Positions 26,513 through 35,483 of a stretch of DNA of 64,000 bases are shown here, piece after piece; within the stretch, counting starts at the first letter, position 1, and each line of letters opens with the position of its first letter. The notes below the pieces were generated by a model. It worked only from the letters and a program-made list of their open reading frames with translations, searched no databases and was not told where the DNA came from. A program made the position numbers and the translations under genes. Source of the stretch: NAT127 sp034717695 (GTDB taxonomy: Bacteria > Pseudomonadota > Gammaproteobacteria > Pseudomonadales > Porticoccaceae). The stretch spans positions 62,001-126,000 of the forward strand of contig JAYELS010000030.1 in assembly GCA_034717695.1 (NCBI GenBank). Reading direction: 5' to 3'.

Positions 26513-27175
26513 TCAGCCCTGGCCAGCGGTGAGGAGCAGGCCGCCGGGGGGCAGGGGCTCGCCATCGAGGCTGACACCCCGGTCGTCCATGCGCAGGCGG
26601 CCGCTGCAGAACAGCCGCACCGCCTCGGGGTAGAGGCGGTGTTCTAGGGCGAGCACCCGGGTGGCGAGGGACTCGGCGGTGTCGCCGTCGACGATGGGCA
26701 CCCGCCCCTGGACGATGGCCGGGCCGCCGTCCAGTTCCTCGGTGACGAAGTGCACGGTGGCGCCGGCCTCGTCGTCGCCGGCGTCGATGGCCCGCTGGTG
26801 GGTGTTGAGGCCCGGGTATTTGGGCAGCAGGGACGGGTGGATGTTCATCAGCCGGCCCCGGTAGTGGCGCACGAAACCGGGGGTGAGGATGCGCATGAAG
26901 CCGGCGAGGATCACCAGATCCGGGGTGTGGGCGTCGATGCGCCCGGCCAGGGCCCGGTCGAAGCTCTCACGGTCGGGGAACGCCCGGTGATCGATCACCT
27001 CGGTGGCGATGCCGGCCTCCCTGGCGGTGGCGAGGCCCCGGGCGTCGGGGCGGTTGCTGAACACCGCCGCCACCTCGGCGCCGAGGGCGCCGCTCCGCAC
27101 GGCGTCGATCAGGGTGGCCATGTTGCTGCCGGTGCCCGAGATCAGGATCACCAGGCGGGGAAGGGGCGCGGTCAT
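26513..27175 (-). CDS. purN: Phosphoribosylglycinamide formyltransferase
   Basis: 220 residues. It transfers a formyl group from 10-formyltetrahydrofolate in purine synthesis step 3. Landmarks: ILISGTGSNMATLI at the N-terminus, LAGFMRIL, the catalytic N and H in MNIHPSLLPKYPGLNTH, and D in EELDGGPAIVQ. It starts one base after the purM stop, so the two are coupled. Length matches the family. Confidence 0.96.
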   Translation of the reverse strand: MTAPLPRLVILISGTGSNMATLIDAVRSGALGAEVAAVFSNRPDARGLATAREAGIATEVIDHRAFPDRESFDRALAGRIDAHTPDLVILAGFMRILTPGFVRHYRGRLMNIHPSLLPKYPGLNTHQRAIDAGDDEAGATVHFVTEELDGGPAIVQGRVPIVDGDTAESLATRVLALEHRLYPEAVRLFCSGRLRMDDRGVSLDGEPLPPGGLLLTAGQG

Positions 27176-27176
27176 C

Positions 27177-28235
27177 TCAGCGGATGACCACCTGGGGCTC
27201 GCCGGGCTCGGCCTTGTCGATGCGGCCGATCACCCGGGCGGATTCCCCGGCCTGGTTGAGGATGGCCACGGCATTGTCCGCCTCCGTGGCGGGCACGCTG
27301 ATCACCATGCCGATGCCGCAGTTGAAGGTGCGGTACATCTCCTCGGGGGCGACGTTGCCGTTGTCCCTGAGCCATTGGAAGACCGGCGGCAGGGCCCAGC
27401 TGGCGGCGTCGATGGTTGCGCGGGCCCCGGCGGGCAGCACCCGGGGGATGTTCTCCAGCAGGCCTCCGCCGGTGATATGGGCGATGGCGTGCACCGGGCA
27501 GGCGCGGATCAGGTCGAGCACCGGTTTGACGTAGATGCGGGTGGGGGCCATCAGGGCATCGGCGAGGGACTGGTCGCCGACCCGGGTGGCGAGGGGATCG
27601 GCCCCGGAGACTTCGAGAATCTTGCGGATCAACGAGTAGCCGTTGGAGTGGGGGCCGCTGGCGGCGACGCCGATCAGGGCATCCCCCACATGGACCGATT
27701 TGCCGTCGATGATCTCCGATTCCTCCACCACCCCCACGCAGAAGCCCGCGAGGTCGTAGTCCTCGCCCTCGTACATGCCGGGCATCTCGGCGGTCTCGCC
27801 GCCCACCAGGGCGCAACCGGCCTGCAGGCAGCCTTCGGCAATACCGGTGATGACCGCGGTGGCGATGTCCACGTCGAGGTGGCCGGTGGCGTAGTAGTCG
27901 AGGAAGAACAGCGGTTCGGCGCCGCACACCACCAGATCGTTGACGCACATGGCCACCAGGTCGATGCCGATGGTGTCGTGGCGACCGAGGTCCATGGCCA
28001 GGCGCAGCTTGGTACCCACGCCGTCGGTGCCGCTCACCAGCACCGGGCTCCTGTAGCCGGCGGGCAGCTTGCACAGGGCGCCAAAGCCGCCGAGGCCGGA
28101 GATCACCTCGGGGCGGCGGGTCTTGCGGGTGACGCCCTTGATGCGTTCGACCAGGGCATTGCCCGCGTCGATGTCGACACCGGCGTCCTTGTAGCTGAGG
28201 GATCGGGGGGCGGGGGGATTTAGTGGGTCGCTCAT
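27177..28235 (-). CDS. purM: Phosphoribosylformylglycinamidine cyclo-ligase (AIR synthetase)
   Basis: 352 residues. It closes the imidazole ring in purine synthesis step 5 using ATP. Landmarks: SYKDAGVDIDAGNALVERIK at the start, GTDGVGTKLRLA near 68-79, DLVAMCVNDLVVCGAEPLFFLDY, ALVGGETAEMPGMY and ITGGGLLENIPRVLP. AGGA lies 9 bases before ATG 28235. It leads a purM-purN unit, perhaps read through into the DUF3108 gene. Confidence 0.97.
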   Translation of the reverse strand: MSDPLNPPAPRSLSYKDAGVDIDAGNALVERIKGVTRKTRRPEVISGLGGFGALCKLPAGYRSPVLVSGTDGVGTKLRLAMDLGRHDTIGIDLVAMCVNDLVVCGAEPLFFLDYYATGHLDVDIATAVITGIAEGCLQAGCALVGGETAEMPGMYEGEDYDLAGFCVGVVEESEIIDGKSVHVGDALIGVAASGPHSNGYSLIRKILEVSGADPLATRVGDQSLADALMAPTRIYVKPVLDLIRACPVHAIAHITGGGLLENIPRVLPAGARATIDAASWALPPVFQWLRDNGNVAPEEMYRTFNCGIGMVISVPATEADNAVAILNQAGESARVIGRIDKAEPGEPQVVIR

Positions 28236-28259
28236 TACTGACTTCCTGGGAAAGGCGCT

Positions 28260-28346
28260 ATTCTAGCGGCCCATGGGCAGAAAGCCAGACCCGGTGCCGG
28301 GCGCGGCGCGGCGATGGCTGGTGGAACCCGCCACAGCTGCTACAAT
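28260..28346. promoter_or_regulatory. Divergent promoters for purM and the DUF2066 gene
   Basis: On the minus strand TAGAAT (plus 28260-28265) is a -10 for purM. On the plus strand an extended -10, TGC-TACAAT (28338-28346), lies only 8 bases before the DUF2066 ATG at 28355, so that transcript may start at or within a base or two of the ATG. Purine control (a PurR-type operator) was looked for but not recognised. Confidence 0.55.
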
Positions 28347-28354
28347 CCGCGCCT

Positions 28355-29479
28355 ATGAAAAGTGCCCTCTCCCTGCTTATTCTCGTCGCCCTGTGCGGAC
28401 TCGCCCCCGGCCTTCGCGCCGCGCCGGAGGCGGATTTCTACCTGGCCACGGTGCCGGTCGCCGATCACTCCGAGAAGGCCCGCCTCGCCGCCGCCCGCCA
28501 GGGGCTGGTGGATGTGTTGGTCAAGCTCACCGGCAGCAGCGGCATCGCCGCCCGTCCGGCGGTGGCCGCCATGCTCGGTCGGGTGTCGTCCTACATGCTG
28601 GAGTACAGCTATGCCACCCTGCCCGGGGAGGGCGATGGTGCTCCCGGGGGCCTCGGCGTGCGGGTGCAGTTCGACCGCGCCGGCATCGATCGCTTCCTCC
28701 GGGCCAACCAGTTGCCCATCTGGCCCCTGAACCGCCCGCGCCTGCTGGTGTGGTTGCTGGAGGACGGGGCCGGGGGCGTATCCCGTTTTGTCGCGGGGGA
28801 GGAGGCGGCTCCCCTCGTCGCTGCCCTCGATCGCGGGTTCGAGCGGCGCGGCATGCCGGCGGTCTATCCGCTCCTCGACCTTCAGGATCAACTGGTGCTC
28901 GACCCCCAAAAGGCCCGGGATTTCGACGTCGAGGCCATTGCCGAGGCCTCGTCCCGCTACCCCGCCCAGGGCTGGCTGGTGCTGCGCTATTACCAGACCT
29001 CCGATGGCGAATGGCGCAGCGCCTGGATGATGGGCCGGGACGGCCAGACCGTGCTGCGCCAGCAGCAGGCCGACAGCCTGGAGAGTCTCCTCGCCGCCCT
29101 GGTGGACCAGGTGGTGGACACCGTCGCCGCCAGCGCCTCCTACGTGGCCAAGGGCAGCGGCGAAGCCATCCAGCTCGACGTCGACGGCATTGCCACCTTC
29201 CGGGATTACAACCGCCTGGTGGACCTTCTGGCGGGGCTCTCCATGGTGCGGGATGTCCAGGTGACCGGCGTGGATGGCCGGCGCCTGTACCTGAATCTGC
29301 TCATCGAGGGGGGGCGCGAGCAGCTGCTCGACAGCCTCCATCGCCACCCGGCCCTCGAATTTCTCGACGCCACACCGTCCTCCGGCATGAGCGATGCGCA
29401 AATCCTCGCCGGTGAGGCAATCGCCGGGCCTTCCGCCGCCGGTGGCACCGAGCGCCTGCGCTGGGTCGGCGGGCGCTGA
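28355..29479 (+). CDS. DUF2066 exported protein
   Basis: 374 residues. A signal peptide (about 1-21, GLRA-AP) is followed by EADFYLATVPVADHSEKARLAAARQGLVDVLVKLTGS, the DUF2066 hallmark, then RPRLLVWLLEDG and a C-terminal part with FRDYNRLVDLLAGLSMVRDVQV. Unknown function. The gene lies between purM and hda as in Pseudomonas. ATG 28355 is the signal-peptide start; a longer in-frame start upstream would overlap the promoter and purM. No Shine-Dalgarno is visible. Confidence 0.85.
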   Translation: MKSALSLLILVALCGLAPGLRAAPEADFYLATVPVADHSEKARLAAARQGLVDVLVKLTGSSGIAARPAVAAMLGRVSSYMLEYSYATLPGEGDGAPGGLGVRVQFDRAGIDRFLRANQLPIWPLNRPRLLVWLLEDGAGGVSRFVAGEEAAPLVAALDRGFERRGMPAVYPLLDLQDQLVLDPQKARDFDVEAIAEASSRYPAQGWLVLRYYQTSDGEWRSAWMMGRDGQTVLRQQQADSLESLLAALVDQVVDTVAASASYVAKGSGEAIQLDVDGIATFRDYNRLVDLLAGLSMVRDVQVTGVDGRRLYLNLLIEGGREQLLDSLHRHPALEFLDATPSSGMSDAQILAGEAIAGPSAAGGTERLRWVGGR

Positions 29480-29482
29480 GGC

Positions 29483-30208
29483 ATGGCGGACCAGCTCGGC
29501 CTGCCCCTGTCCCTGCGCAACGAGGCCACCTTCGACAACTTCCTGGCGGAGCCCGGCTCCCCGCGGGATCAGGTGGTCGCCCAGCTGCGGGAGCAGGCGA
29601 GCGCCTCCGCCGGGGGTGAAACCGCCATCTACCTGTGGGGCGGGGAGGGCGCCGGGCGCAGCCATTTGCTGCAGGCCGCCTGCCATCACTTCCGCCAGCA
29701 GGGCAGGGACGCCCTCTATCTGCCCCTCGGGGAGTTGCCGGACATGGCCCCCGGGGATCTGGACCCGGAGAGCCTCCTGGCGGATCTGGAGTTTCAGCCC
29801 CTGGTGTGCGTGGCCGGGGTGGAGACCATCGCCGGCGACCGCGCCTTCGAGATCGCCCTGTTCAGCCTTTTCAACCGCATCCGCGAGCAGGGCAACCTGC
29901 TGCTGGTGGGGGCGGACCGGGCGCCCCGGGAGTTGCCGCTGCTGTTGCCCGATCTGCAATCCCGGCTGGCGTCCGGGCTGGTGTTCCACCTGCCGCCCTA
30001 CGGCCTGGAGGAAAAAACCGCCATCCTGCGTTTTCGCGCCGCGCGCCTCGGCATCGAGCTGGGCGACGAGGTGGCGGGCTTTATCCTCAATCGCGGCGAG
30101 CGCTCCCTCGACACCCTGATGACCTATCTCGCCCGGCTCGACCGCGCCTCCCTGCTGGCCCAGCGCCGGGTGACCGTGCCCTTCGTCAAGGCGGTCTTCG
30201 GCTGGTAG
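29483..30208 (+). CDS. hda: DnaA regulatory inactivator Hda
   Basis: 241 residues. Hda binds the sliding clamp and stimulates ATP hydrolysis by DnaA after initiation. The N-terminal clamp-binding motif is QLGLPLSL (4-11). The DnaA-like AAA+ fold follows, with WGGEGAGRSHLLQA replacing the usual Walker lysine by Arg as in other Hda proteins, then LLLVGADRAPRELPLLLPDLQSRLASG (sensor and Arg-finger region). It lacks the DNA-binding domain IV of DnaA. It starts 3 bases after the DUF2066 gene. Confidence 0.92.
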   Translation: MADQLGLPLSLRNEATFDNFLAEPGSPRDQVVAQLREQASASAGGETAIYLWGGEGAGRSHLLQAACHHFRQQGRDALYLPLGELPDMAPGDLDPESLLADLEFQPLVCVAGVETIAGDRAFEIALFSLFNRIREQGNLLLVGADRAPRELPLLLPDLQSRLASGLVFHLPPYGLEEKTAILRFRAARLGIELGDEVAGFILNRGERSLDTLMTYLARLDRASLLAQRRVTVPFVKAVFGW

Positions 30209-30228
30209 CCCCCGGGGGGGCGTGGGGC

Positions 30229-30957
30229 TCAGGGGCCTTGGGTTTTCCGGCCCCGGGGCCTGGTGGCCGCGGCCCTGCACAGGCGGAAACCCTTGCCCCG
30301 CACCGTCTTGATCAGATACTCCTCCGAAATCGCCGCGAGCTTTTTGCGCACTCGCCCAATCAGCATGTCGAGGGAGCGGTTGGCGGGGTCGTAGTCCCGT
30401 TCGTAGAGCAGCTGGCACAACAGGTTCCGGTCGACCTGTTCGCCAAAATGGGTGAGCAGCACCTCGAGGGCGGCGGATTCCATGTCGGTGAGGGGCTGGT
30501 GGCGGTCGCCGATGGTGAGGATGCCGGCGTGGGTGTCGAGGCGGATGCCCTCCCGGATGACGCTTTGCTCCTCGCCGTGGAGGTGGCTGTCGTAGAGCCG
30601 CAGGCAGGCGCGCATCCGGGCCAGCAGTTCCTGGAGGACATAGGGCTTTAGCATGTACTGGTCGGCGCCGGCGTCGAGGCAGGAGACGATGGTTTCCACC
30701 CGGTCGTTGCCGGTGAGCATGATCAGCGGGCGCTTGTGGCGGGATTTCAGCTGGCGGCAGACATCGAGCCCCGACTTGTGGCGGGGGCCGAGGTCGTAGT
30801 CGAGCAGGATGATGTCGGGCAGGCCCTCGGCGGCGATGAAGCCATTGGCCCCCGCCTGGTCCCGGCAGCGGTGGCAGACATAGCCGTTGGCCGCCAGTTG
30901 CACCGACAGGATCTGGGTGAAGAAGTCGTCATCGTCAATAACCAGTACCCGTTTCAT
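30229..30957 (-). CDS. OmpR-family DNA-binding response regulator
   Basis: 242 residues. The receiver domain (1-118) has acidic D8-D10, the phospho-acceptor D53 in ILLDYDLGP, T in IMLTGND and K in MLKPY. The C-terminal winged helix (about 130-230) has LTDMESAALEVLLTHFGEQVDR and the recognition part NRSLDMLIGRVRKKL, then LIKTVRGKGFRL. A basic tail follows. No sensor kinase is adjacent; the next gene, divergent, is a c-di-GMP protein. Orphan regulator with unknown targets. Confidence 0.9.
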   Translation of the reverse strand: MKRVLVIDDDDFFTQILSVQLAANGYVCHRCRDQAGANGFIAAEGLPDIILLDYDLGPRHKSGLDVCRQLKSRHKRPLIMLTGNDRVETIVSCLDAGADQYMLKPYVLQELLARMRACLRLYDSHLHGEEQSVIREGIRLDTHAGILTIGDRHQPLTDMESAALEVLLTHFGEQVDRNLLCQLLYERDYDPANRSLDMLIGRVRKKLAAISEEYLIKTVRGKGFRLCRAAATRPRGRKTQGP

Positions 30958-31325
30958 GCCGTCCGGGAAGGCCTCTCAAGGATTTCAAAGGGTAGTTCGG
31001 GGCCCTGCCCGAGCCAGGGGACACCCTCTGGCGGACATGGCCCCGGCTGGTGCGCCACGGCGAAGCCCCGGTGCCACCGTTGCGCGGTTTCTTCCCTGAG
31101 GTCCTAGTGTAGCACTCCGCCGCCGGGGCCAAGGTCGTGGGCCCCGTGGGCTGGTGCCGGCTGGCGGGTTGTCTTGGTCGCCAAAAACAGCCACTTGGGC
31201 GGTTTCGTTTGCGCGGGTTTCGGCCATGCCCATTAATTCCTGCCATGGGAAAACCGTCGGCAGCACCGCCGGCGGAGTCGTTTCCACAAGGTCGCCAACC
31301 ACTATGGGGAACCGCCGCCGGCAAC
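30958..31325. promoter_or_regulatory. Intergenic region between the response regulator and the GGDEF/EAL gene
   Basis: 368 bases without a supported gene. It should hold two divergent promoters. An ATG at 31245 is in frame with the GGDEF/EAL gene and would add 27 residues, but those look non-coding in character. I see no repeat, terminator or known RNA element. Confidence 0.4.
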
Positions 31326-33596
31326 ATGTTGACCCTCAATACCACGATCAGGGCCCTGCTGGTGACACTGTTGTTTGCCGGGCTTGGGCTCGCCCTGCAA
31401 TCCCTGTATGGCGGCGTCCGGGTCCATGGCGGGTACTTCTACGGTTTGCTGGGGTCGGTGTGGTTGATCGCCGTACTGATCGTCGCGGTCCCCGCCCCCC
31501 GCAACGTCGTCCAGCGCAGCGATGGCGCCCTGGAGCGCCAGTTCCTGATGGACAGCCTCGGGGCCTACTCGCCGGTGGTGTACAGCTCCGTGGATCGTGA
31601 CGGGCGCCTCACCGAGATCAGCGGCAGCGCCCGCGCCATGGCCGGCATCGACGTGGATGGGCTGATCGGGGTCAGCGTGCCCGAGCTGGTGGCGGGGGAT
31701 CCGCTGCTGGTGGCGGATGTTCAGCGCGCCCTGGCGGGGGAGCATTTCGTCACCGAGCGGCAGTTCGGCGCCCGTCACTACCGCCATCACTTCTTTCCGA
31801 TCTACAGCCGCTCCGGGGAAATGCTCGGCTACAGCTGCGTGTCCGTCGATCTGACCCAGGAGCACAGCCTCAACGCCGAACTCACCCTGATGCGGGAGTT
31901 GCTGCAGAACACCACCGACGCCATCTCGGTGTCGGATCGACACCACCGGGTGATCGGGGTCAACCAGGCCTTTGCCACCATCACCGGCTTCAGCCACGAG
32001 GAGGTGGTCGGTCGCAAGGCGGGCCTGCCCTTGATCGAGGGGGGCAACCCCGGTCTTTACCGCGATATGTTGCGGGCGCTGCGCCAGCGCGGGGTGTGGC
32101 AGGGGGAGGTGCGGGCGCGGCGCAAAGGCGGTGAGCTGTACTCGGCCAACCTCACCCTCAGCGTGATCCGCGAGAACGGTGTCATCGCCCACTACCTGGC
32201 CTTTTTCTGCGATATCACCGACCTCAGCGATATTCGCCGCAGCCAGGAGGAGTTGCAGTACCAGGTCAACCACGATCACCTCACCGGGCTGCCCAATCGC
32301 CGCCTGTTCCTCGACCGTCTCGACCAGGCGATGAAGCGCGCCAAGCGCCTCGGCGGGCGCCTCGCCGTCTACTTCGTCGACCTCGACAACTTCAAGCTGG
32401 TCAACGATGCCCACGGCCACCAGTTCGGCGACGAGGTGCTCAAGTCCGTGGGTGCCCGCCTGCAGATGGTGATGCGGGACATGGACACGGTGGCGCGCCT
32501 GGCGGGGGACGAGTTCACGGTGATCGCCGAGAACGTCGCGGATCGGGAGCAGATCCTCTCGGTGGCCCGCAAGATCGTCGACTGTTTCGCCACGCCCTTC
32601 GCGTTCGACGGCGGCTCCCTGGAGCTGTCGGCGAGCGTCGGCATCGGTGTCTACCCCGATGACGGGGAGGACATGGTGGCCTTGCTCGGCGGCGCCGATG
32701 CCGCCATGTACAAGGCCAAGGCCCTCGGGCGCAACGGCTTCTTCGAGCTCTCCGACCGCCTGGGGCTCGATGGCGTGGGCAAGCTGGTGCAGCTGTCGGA
32801 TCTGCGCCTCGCCATGCACCGCGAACAGATGGCGCTGGTCTATCAACCATTGCTGGACCTGCGGACCGGCGGCGTCGTCGGTTGCGAGGCGCTGCTGCGC
32901 TGGAACCACGGCGCCCTGGGAGTGGTGTCGCCCCGGGATTTTCTGCCCCTGGTGGAGGAGAAGGGGGTCATCCCCGAACTTGGCAGCTGGGTGGTCCACG
33001 AGATGAGCGGCCGCTACAACCTGTGGCGCGAGCAGGGGGTGGTGCTGGATTTCGTGTCCATCAACGTCGGTCGCCAGCAACTGGAGGGCGAGGGCTTCCT
33101 CGACAGCGCCCGGGATGCGGCGGAGATGAACGCGCTTCCCCCGGGCAGCCTGATGCTGGATATCCCCGAAATCCTCGCCCTTGACGACCTGGAGCGGACC
33201 CGCCGGTTCATTGCCGCCGCCCATGCCCGGGGTTTCGTCTGCGCCATCAATGACTTTGGCGCCAGCGGCAAGCCGTTCGATTATCTCCGGGAGTTGCCGG
33301 TGGCGATGATCAAGCTCGACCAGCGCATGGTCGGCGGCCCCCGCCCGAGCGGTGAGCCGCAGCAACTGCTCAACGCCATCGTCACCCTCGCCAACCTGCT
33401 GGGTATTCGGGTGCTGGGGGTGGGGGTGGAGCAATCCCGCCAGGAAGCCCTGCTCCGGGACCTGGGCTGCCACTACGCCCAGGGCTATCTCTATGCCCGT
33501 CCCCTCGGCGGCGCGGAGTTCCCGGTGTTCTTCCGCGCCCAGCAGTCGCCGCCCCCGGGCATCGCCCGGAGCGCCGGCGCCGCGCCCCTGTCCTGA
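31326..33596 (+). CDS. Membrane PAS-GGDEF-EAL protein with degenerate EAL domain
   Basis: 756 residues: two membrane helices (about 8-28 and 36-56), a PAS-like domain (about 75-180), a second PAS with PAC (about 185-305), a GGDEF domain (about 310-475) and an EAL domain (about 487-740). The cyclase site is AGDEF (393-397) with an RxxD inhibitory site (R384-D387) five residues before it, so diguanylate cyclase activity is plausible. In the EAL domain E521, N580 and K663 are kept, but the usual ELTE glutamate is D612, the first Asp of DDFG is N642 and the EGVE glutamate is V699, so hydrolysis of c-di-GMP is doubtful. It may be a cyclase with a binding or regulatory EAL half. Confidence 0.9.
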   Translation: MLTLNTTIRALLVTLLFAGLGLALQSLYGGVRVHGGYFYGLLGSVWLIAVLIVAVPAPRNVVQRSDGALERQFLMDSLGAYSPVVYSSVDRDGRLTEISGSARAMAGIDVDGLIGVSVPELVAGDPLLVADVQRALAGEHFVTERQFGARHYRHHFFPIYSRSGEMLGYSCVSVDLTQEHSLNAELTLMRELLQNTTDAISVSDRHHRVIGVNQAFATITGFSHEEVVGRKAGLPLIEGGNPGLYRDMLRALRQRGVWQGEVRARRKGGELYSANLTLSVIRENGVIAHYLAFFCDITDLSDIRRSQEELQYQVNHDHLTGLPNRRLFLDRLDQAMKRAKRLGGRLAVYFVDLDNFKLVNDAHGHQFGDEVLKSVGARLQMVMRDMDTVARLAGDEFTVIAENVADREQILSVARKIVDCFATPFAFDGGSLELSASVGIGVYPDDGEDMVALLGGADAAMYKAKALGRNGFFELSDRLGLDGVGKLVQLSDLRLAMHREQMALVYQPLLDLRTGGVVGCEALLRWNHGALGVVSPRDFLPLVEEKGVIPELGSWVVHEMSGRYNLWREQGVVLDFVSINVGRQQLEGEGFLDSARDAAEMNALPPGSLMLDIPEILALDDLERTRRFIAAAHARGFVCAINDFGASGKPFDYLRELPVAMIKLDQRMVGGPRPSGEPQQLLNAIVTLANLLGIRVLGVGVEQSRQEALLRDLGCHYAQGYLYARPLGGAEFPVFFRAQQSPPPGIARSAGAAPLS

Positions 33597-33639
33597 GCAA
33601 CTGGCCAGGGCCCTCGCTGGCTTTGCCGTTGCCGGCCGG

Positions 33640-33671
33640 TACAATGGGGCGGCAGTCATTAGACCGGGAGG
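33640..33671 (+). promoter_or_regulatory. Promoter and ribosome site of the acyl-CoA dehydrogenase gene
   Basis: TACAAT (33640-33645) is a likely -10. A strong GGGAGG (33666-33671) lies 6 bases before ATG 33678. No good -35 was found. Confidence 0.45.
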
Positions 33672-33677
33672 TGGGCA

Positions 33678-35447
33678 ATGGGTGAATACAGAGCGCCGGT
33701 GACGGAGCTGTCCTTTGTGCTGCGGCAGGTGGCAGAACTCGACCGCATCGCCCCGCGGCCGGGGGCGACCGAGCTGGGCGAGGACCTGGTGGCGGCCATC
33801 CTCGAGGAGGCCGGGCGCTTCAACGCCGAGCGGGTGGCCCCCGGCAATCAGCCGGCGGACCGGCAGGGCACCCGGGTGGAGGATCGCCAGGTGATTACCG
33901 CCCCGGCCCTCGACGGCCTCTACCGGGCCTATCGGGAGGGCGGCTGGCCGAGCCTCACCGGCGATCCCGCCTTCGGCGGGCAGGGGCTGCCCCACGCCCT
34001 AGGATTTGCCGTCGACGAGATCCTGCAAAGCGCCAACATGGCCTTCGCCCTGATGCCGATGCTCACCCAGGGGGTGATCACGGCCCTGTCCCGCTACGGC
34101 TCCGAATCACAGCGAACCCTGTATCTGCCGCGCCTCGTGAGTGGCGAGTGGGCCGGCACCATGAACCTCACCGAGCCCCAGGCGGGGTCGGACCTCGGAC
34201 AGGTCAAGACCCGGGCCGAGCGGGATGGCGATCACTATCGGCTGTTCGGCCAGAAGATCTTCATCACCTGGGGGGATCAGTCCTACACCGACAACATCGT
34301 CCACCTGGTGCTGGCCCGCACCCCGGACGCACCGGCGGGCGTCAAGGGGATCTCCCTGTTCATCGTGCCCAAGTTCCTGGTGGATGGGGATGGCAAGATC
34401 GGCGAGCGCAACGATGTCTTTCCCATCGGGGTGGAACACAAGCTCGGCATCCACGCCAGCCCCACCTGCACCATGGCCTACGGCGACAACGGCGGTGCCA
34501 TCGGCTATCTGGTGGGCAGGGAAAACGAAGGCCTGCGCTACATGTTCGCCATGATGAACCACGCCCGGCTGGCGGTGGGCCTGCAGGGGGTGTCGGTGGC
34601 GGAGCGGGCCAGCCAGGCAGCGCTTGGCTACGCACGGGAGCGCCGCCAGGGCGGCGCGCCGGGGGAGGCGGGCCCGGTGCCCATCATTCAGCACCCGGAT
34701 ATCCGCCGCATGCTGTTGACCATGGAGGCCCTGACCCAGGCCGGTCGCGCCCTCACCCTGCGGGCCATGCACCACTTCGATCAGGCCCTCCACCATCCGG
34801 ACCCGGACAGCCGCGCCCGCCACCAGCGACGGGTGGATCTGCTCACGCCCCTGGTCAAGGGCTGGTGCACCGAGATCGCCAACGAGGTTGCCTCCCTCGG
34901 CATCCAGGTCCACGGCGGCACCGGCTATGTGGAGGAGACCGGCGCCGCCCAGTACTACCGGGATGCCCGCATCCTCGCCATCTATGAAGGCACCAATGGC
35001 ATCCAGGCCCTCGATCTGGTGGGCCGCAAGCTGCTGGCCAACGGCGGCGAGCACGGGGCGGAATGGCTCGCGGATCTGGCCCCCATTGTCGAGGCCTGCC
35101 GGGCCGCGGACCTGGGGGCGCTGGCGGACAGTCTTGCCGCAGCCCTGTCCCTCGGCGCCGAGGCGGTGCGGGAGCTGCTCACCCGCGCCCCGGCAGAGCC
35201 CGCCTACGCGGGGGCCGCGGCCTTTCACCTGTTGATGCTGCTGGGTACCACGGCCGCCTTTGCCTACCTGGCCCAGGGCGCCGCGGCGGCGGCGCGGGCG
35301 CTGGCGGCGGGGGAGGGGGACGGTGACTTTCTGCGCCGCAAGGTGGCCGTGGCAAGGCACTTCGCCGGGCAGATCCTGCCCCGCAACCTCGGCCATCGCG
35401 CCGCCCTCAAGGCGGGGGCGGACAACCTCATGGCGTACCCCTTCTGA
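33678..35447 (+). CDS. Acyl-CoA dehydrogenase, DmdC-like subfamily
   Basis: 589 residues, longer than classical acyl-CoA dehydrogenases (about 380). It has an N-terminal helical domain, the FAD-binding beta domain with MNLTEPQAGSDLGQVKT and KIFITWGDQ, then the C-terminal helical domain with the catalytic glutamate in AIYEGTNGIQALDLVGRKL, and an added C-terminal extension ending MAYPF. This long form is shared with 3-methylmercaptopropionyl-CoA dehydrogenase (DmdC) and related proteins that are mostly of unknown substrate. With no other dmd genes here, fatty or branched acyl-CoA use is equally possible. Confidence 0.88.
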   Translation: MGEYRAPVTELSFVLRQVAELDRIAPRPGATELGEDLVAAILEEAGRFNAERVAPGNQPADRQGTRVEDRQVITAPALDGLYRAYREGGWPSLTGDPAFGGQGLPHALGFAVDEILQSANMAFALMPMLTQGVITALSRYGSESQRTLYLPRLVSGEWAGTMNLTEPQAGSDLGQVKTRAERDGDHYRLFGQKIFITWGDQSYTDNIVHLVLARTPDAPAGVKGISLFIVPKFLVDGDGKIGERNDVFPIGVEHKLGIHASPTCTMAYGDNGGAIGYLVGRENEGLRYMFAMMNHARLAVGLQGVSVAERASQAALGYARERRQGGAPGEAGPVPIIQHPDIRRMLLTMEALTQAGRALTLRAMHHFDQALHHPDPDSRARHQRRVDLLTPLVKGWCTEIANEVASLGIQVHGGTGYVEETGAAQYYRDARILAIYEGTNGIQALDLVGRKLLANGGEHGAEWLADLAPIVEACRAADLGALADSLAAALSLGAEAVRELLTRAPAEPAYAGAAAFHLLMLLGTTAAFAYLAQGAAAAARALAAGEGDGDFLRRKVAVARHFAGQILPRNLGHRAALKAGADNLMAYPF

Positions 35448-35465
35448 TATCGGGGGCAGTCCATG

Positions 35466-35483
35466 GCGTCAGACGTCAGACGC
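35466..35483. repeat. 18-base dispersed repeat at the 3-prime end of the LysR gene
   Basis: GCGTCAGACGTCAGACGC here matches, in reverse orientation, GTGTCTGACGTCTGACGC at 49561-49578 at 17 of 18 positions. In both places it encodes the last residues Ser-Asp-Val and the TGA stop of an unrelated gene. Confidence 0.7.

Noticed and set aside
31302..33995. A long minus-strand open frame opposite the GGDEF/EAL gene
   Set aside because: The plus-strand protein has full PAS, GGDEF and EAL domains; the antisense frame shows no known motif and is rich in His, Gly and Gln.
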